Source: Candidatus Methanophagales archaeon (lineage in GTDB: Archaea > Halobacteriota > Syntropharchaeia > Alkanophagales > Methanospirareceae). Taken from it: a stretch of 7,853 bases of DNA. The position numbers were made by a program, and so were the translations under genes. Below are positions 5,858-7,853 of this stretch, piece by piece. Every line of letters begins with the position of its first letter. The first letter of the stretch is position 1. The notes below the pieces were generated by a model, which saw nothing but the letters and a program-made list of their open reading frames with translations, did no database searches and was not told the DNA's origin. Location of the stretch: assembly GCA_023131215.1 (NCBI GenBank), contig JAGLZV010000048.1, positions 1-7,853 on the forward strand. The letters are read 5' to 3'.

Positions 5858-6205
5858 ATGAGAGCAAATGAGGTCAAGACTTCTCTTGTATCTATCATAC
5901 TATGCACGCACCGAAGTGATAGGTATGAAGACTTTGTAGAGGCAATAAATAGCTTGAAAGTCCAATCCTATGAGAATCTGGAGATTGTTGTAGTTGTAGA
6001 TGGAAACAGGAAGCTGTATGATAAGATTTTAAAAAAATATAAGACATTAAAAAATAAATATCTAAATAGATTAAATGACTCGTACATTGCAGAACTGGTA
6101 TGTGGTAGTAACTGGCGATCTGAAGGCTTCGAGGAGGCTGAAGGACAGAGCGGAAGTTCAGGAAGAATTAAAAAATGCTTTGAGAATAGTCAACAGAAGA
6201 TTTGA
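5858..6205 (+). pseudogene. Truncated family 2 glycosyltransferase (N-terminal fragment)
   Basis: The ATG at 5858 follows GAAGGGGA at 5843-5850, a good ribosome site. Residues 9-58 match the start of GT-A fold family 2 glycosyltransferases: VSIILCTHRSDRYEDFVEAI, then SLKVQSYENLEIVVVVDGN, the first strand-helix-strand with the nucleotide-binding Asp of VDGN. Intact enzymes need a further 150-250 residues, with a DxD motif and a catalytic base. Here the resemblance stops around KKYKTLKNKYL (about position 6063). The rest of the frame, to TGA at 6203-6205, is the out-of-frame reading of the SatD gene that begins at 6075. The fragment therefore lacks the catalytic parts and should be inactive. 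It looks like the stump left when the SatD gene region joined here. With the sugar aminotransferase downstream it suggests an older polysaccharide locus. Confidence 0.7.
6027..6043 (+). promoter_or_regulatory. TATA-like box before the SatD gene
   Basis: TTTTAAAAAAATATAAG lies inside the end of the glycosyltransferase fragment. A start about 25 nt downstream would fall close to 6065, giving a leader of about 10 nt before the ATG at 6075. The lack of a Shine-Dalgarno there fits a leaderless or near-leaderless message. Confidence 0.35.
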
Positions 6206-6776
6206 CGAAGAAATACCTGCAAAATTTATGGTTGTAGGCGGGGATAGTTTTCAAGGGATGCTTTTCTCACCGAAATATCTGTTCGATATTTATTATGTAT
6301 TTTTTGAAAACATCAGTCATCAGTTCTATCTGGGAATTGGCATTGGTGGTATATCTACGAGTTTAAGCGAAAATGTTGGGGAAATAGATGGCGAAGCATT
6401 TCATAAAGCATCTGACGCTTTAGAAAGGGCAAAGAAAGAAAATATATGGATTGTATTCAGAAGCGAGTGGGAAATTGACGGGGTTGTTACATGTTTATTG
6501 AATTTCATGGCAGATGTGATGTGGAGTTGGACTAAAAGGCAGAGAGAAATTGTAACATATTACAAAAAAGTGAAAAATGAGAAGAGCAGTATCACATTGG
6601 AAGAGGTAGCGGATGGTATAGGAATAAAAAAACAAACCCTTTCTAAAATATTAAAAAGGAGTAAATATAAGTTATTGAAAGAAGCGGAGGATACTTTTGT
6701 TGATTTTATAAGCCAAAAATGGCTGACAGAAGGATATAAGCCAAAAATGGCTGACAAAGGGGGGTTGGTGAAATGA
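6075..6776 (+). CDS. SatD-family protein with C-terminal helix-turn-helix
   Basis: The 233-residue protein matches the SatD family, named from the streptococcal sat (secretion and acid tolerance) operon and of unknown biochemical activity. Motifs in order: YVVVTGDLKASRRLKDR (9-25), FMVVGGDSFQGML (51-63), FYLGIGIGGIST (84-95), and EAFHKASDALERAKKENIWI (107-126). A helix-turn-helix-like end follows, ITLEEVADGIGIKKQTLSKI (173-192). The ATG at 6075 is preceded directly by an in-frame TAA, so no earlier start exists. The motif order and the Asp15 to Asp57 spacing recall GGDEF/cyclase palm domains; this is inference. No signal or membrane segment is visible, so it is cytoplasmic, perhaps regulating through the helix-turn-helix. 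It overlaps the next gene by 4 nt (ATGA), implying coupled translation with the membrane protein. The last 20 or so codons contain a 28-nt tandem duplication. Upstream it overlaps the glycosyltransferase stump. Confidence 0.75.
   Translation: MTRTLQNWYVVVTGDLKASRRLKDRAEVQEELKNALRIVNRRFDEEIPAKFMVVGGDSFQGMLFSPKYLFDIYYVFFENISHQFYLGIGIGGISTSLSENVGEIDGEAFHKASDALERAKKENIWIVFRSEWEIDGVVTCLLNFMADVMWSWTKRQREIVTYYKKVKNEKSSITLEEVADGIGIKKQTLSKILKRSKYKLLKEAEDTFVDFISQKWLTEGYKPKMADKGGLVK
6707..6762 (+). repeat. 28-nt tandem duplication at the end of the SatD gene
   Basis: Bases 6707-6728 recur exactly at 6735-6756 (22 of 22), with a 28-nt period; the last six bases of each unit differ at three positions. 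Each copy contains the perfect palindrome AGCCAAAAATGGCT (6711-6724 and 6739-6752), a 5-bp stem over a 4-nt loop. Because 28 is not a multiple of three, the two copies are read in different frames. Confidence 0.9.
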
Positions 6777-7129
6777 GTTATGCATTCAAAATTTCTGTGA
6801 TAATTTCTGCGTATATTATTGTAAGCATTATAGGTGCTTATTTCATTAAATTAATGCTCAGGAGATATGAGAAAGATATAGAAACCAGCGGCTTAAAAGG
6901 TGCGGGTATGGTGATAGGGATAGTTGAAAGGGTTATGGTTTTAACCTTTGTATTGGTTGATCAATACACAGCAATAACAGTTATTTTTGCCGCCAAATCC
7001 ATTGCAAGGTTCAATGAATTAAAGGATAGGAAAATGGCTGAGTACTATTTAATCGGGACACTTGTAAGCATAACCTTTGCATTGCTTGTAGGCATCGTTA
7101 TCAGAGCAATTTTGGTAGGAGGGATATGA
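6773..7129 (+). CDS. Small membrane protein like the C-terminal half of DUF3307 proteins
   Basis: This 118-residue protein has a membrane helix at about 7-28, a charged cytoplasmic-looking stretch (LMLRRYEKDIETSGLKGAG), a hydrophobic segment at about 50-78 and a last helix at about 92-115. The run GAGMVIGIVERVMVLTFVLV, then FAAKSIARF, KDRKMAEYYLIGTLVSI, resembles the C-terminal part of DUF3307 membrane proteins, which in many genomes follow a SatD gene. Those proteins are about 240 residues; the N-terminal half is absent here. The start overlaps the SatD stop by 4 nt and has GGTG at 6767-6770 as a weak ribosome site, so it is translated with SatD. Its end overlaps the aminotransferase start in the same way. 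The function is unknown; a membrane partner of SatD is inferred from linkage. The family call is from memory of the motif pattern. Confidence 0.65.
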   Translation: MSYAFKISVIISAYIIVSIIGAYFIKLMLRRYEKDIETSGLKGAGMVIGIVERVMVLTFVLVDQYTAITVIFAAKSIARFNELKDRKMAEYYLIGTLVSITFALLVGIVIRAILVGGI

Positions 7130-7853
7130 AGAAAATAATGATTCCAATTGCAAAACCTATGATAAGCAATGATGAAATCCAAGCAGTTGCAGAAGTCCTT
7201 AAGTCAGGAATGCTCGCACAGGGAAAAGTAGTCGAAGAATTTGAAACTGCTTTTGCTAAATATGTTGACGTAAAAAATGCAATAACAGTCGGCAATGGCA
7301 CAATATCTTTGGATATTGCCCTCAAGTCATTGGATATGAAACAAGGAGATGAGGTTATTGTTCCTTCATTTACGTTTATATCCACCTCAAACGCTGTTCT
7401 GTTCCAAGGCGCTAAACCTGTTTTTGCTGATGTGGATGAGAGAACTTTCAACATAAATCCTAACGATGTTTTAGAGAAAATAAGTGATAGAACAAAAGCA
7501 ATTATAGCCGTGCATCTATTTGGTCATCCGTTTGATATAAAAGCATTACAGGAGATTTGTGAAGGCCACAATCTAATTTTAATTGAGGACTGTGCTCAGG
7601 CGCATGGCGCCGAGTATGAAGGTAGAAAAGTTGGAAGCTTTGGAGTTGTTAGCTGTTTCTCTTTCTATGCTACAAAAAACATGACTACCGGTGAAGGAGG
7701 GATTATAACAACCGACAGTGACGAAATAGCAAAGGTATGCAGATTGCTCAGAAATCATGGCGAAAGTCAAAAGTATTGTCATACAATATTAGGATACAAT
7801 TATCGAATGACAGATATCCAGGCTGCAATTGGCGTTGCACAATTAAAGAAACT
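7126..7853 (+). CDS. DegT/DnrJ/EryC1/StrS sugar aminotransferase (3' end cut by window)
   Basis: The first 242 residues of a PLP-dependent aminotransferase of the DegT/DnrJ/EryC1/StrS family, about two thirds of the usual 360-400. It transfers an amino group, usually from glutamate, to a nucleotide-linked keto-sugar in the cytoplasm, making amino sugars for surface glycans or glycoproteins. Seen in order: PIAKPMISNDEIQAV (7-21), SGMLAQGKVVEEFE (27-40), VGNGTISLDIAL (55-66), GDEVIVPSFTF (74-84), VHLFGHPFD (129-137), Asp155 in IEDCAQAHGAEY, and the Schiff-base Lys184 in FYATKNMTTGEGG. RNHG and GYNYRMTDIQAAIG follow near the cut. The ATG at 7126 overlaps the preceding stop as ATGA and has a strong GGAGGG Shine-Dalgarno at 7118-7123. 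It is likely in one operon with SatD and the membrane protein. A perosamine-synthase-like role is possible, but the sugar substrate cannot be told from this sequence. Confidence 0.93.
   Translation, partial: MKKIMIPIAKPMISNDEIQAVAEVLKSGMLAQGKVVEEFETAFAKYVDVKNAITVGNGTISLDIALKSLDMKQGDEVIVPSFTFISTSNAVLFQGAKPVFADVDERTFNINPNDVLEKISDRTKAIIAVHLFGHPFDIKALQEICEGHNLILIEDCAQAHGAEYEGRKVGSFGVVSCFSFYATKNMTTGEGGIITTDSDEIAKVCRLLRNHGESQKYCHTILGYNYRMTDIQAAIGVAQLKK

Noticed and set aside
6707..6756. CRISPR-like repeats
   Set aside because: There are only two copies with a 6-nt gap, lying inside a coding region; this is a tandem duplication, not a spaced array.
1..7853. tRNA, rRNA, riboswitch or transposase genes
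   Set aside because: No stretch with cloverleaf, rRNA signature, known riboswitch core or transposase motifs was recognised by eye on either strand.

Overview
The window looks archaeal. It carries a complete eukaryote/archaea-type ribosomal protein eL32, the tail of an archaeal-style UMP kinase, and AT-rich TATA-like boxes, with Shine-Dalgarno sequences in front of some genes but not others. Base composition is moderate and visibly more AT-rich from about 5.85 kb onward. A methanogen- or ANME-related euryarchaeote is a reasonable guess, but nothing here fixes the lineage.

Left part (1-3045): the 3' end of pyrH (+) converges on a minus-strand group read in the order serA, eL32, tyrosine recombinase. 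serA and eL32 are tightly packed: the serA stop lies at or inside the eL32 start, which suggests coupled translation. A short tyrosine recombinase, made only of the catalytic domain, follows eL32. Between its stop and pyrH lies a roughly 144-bp imperfect inverted-repeat element (190-333) with a small perfect GCGAAGC hairpin inside.

Centre (3046-4630): an AT-rich divergent promoter region separates serA (-) from enolase (+). Both enzymes work next to the 3-phosphoglycerate/2-phosphoglycerate node, one feeding serine synthesis and the other making phosphoenolpyruvate. The 205-bp gap after enolase holds two TATA-like boxes and a short start-less open stretch that may be a gene remnant.

Right part (4631-7853): an accessory-looking plus-strand run. 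It has a 392-residue protein with an N-terminal zinc-ribbon-like region and a C-terminal HicB-like segment; a truncated family 2 glycosyltransferase; a SatD-family protein with a C-terminal helix-turn-helix; a small membrane protein resembling only the C-terminal half of DUF3307 proteins; and the 5' two thirds of a DegT/DnrJ/EryC1/StrS sugar aminotransferase running off the end. The last three genes overlap through ATGA junctions and look like one operon. The glycosyltransferase fragment and the aminotransferase point to a surface-polysaccharide locus into which, or beside which, a SatD plus membrane-protein pair was placed.

The best leads are: the SatD protein, whose motif order and spacing look like a GGDEF/cyclase-type palm domain, next to a minimal membrane partner; the zinc-ribbon/HicB-like fusion without a visible HicA; the eL32 gene outside its usual ribosomal operon; the core-only recombinase beside a palindromic element; and a 28-nt tandem duplication that appears to have rewritten the end of the SatD gene.
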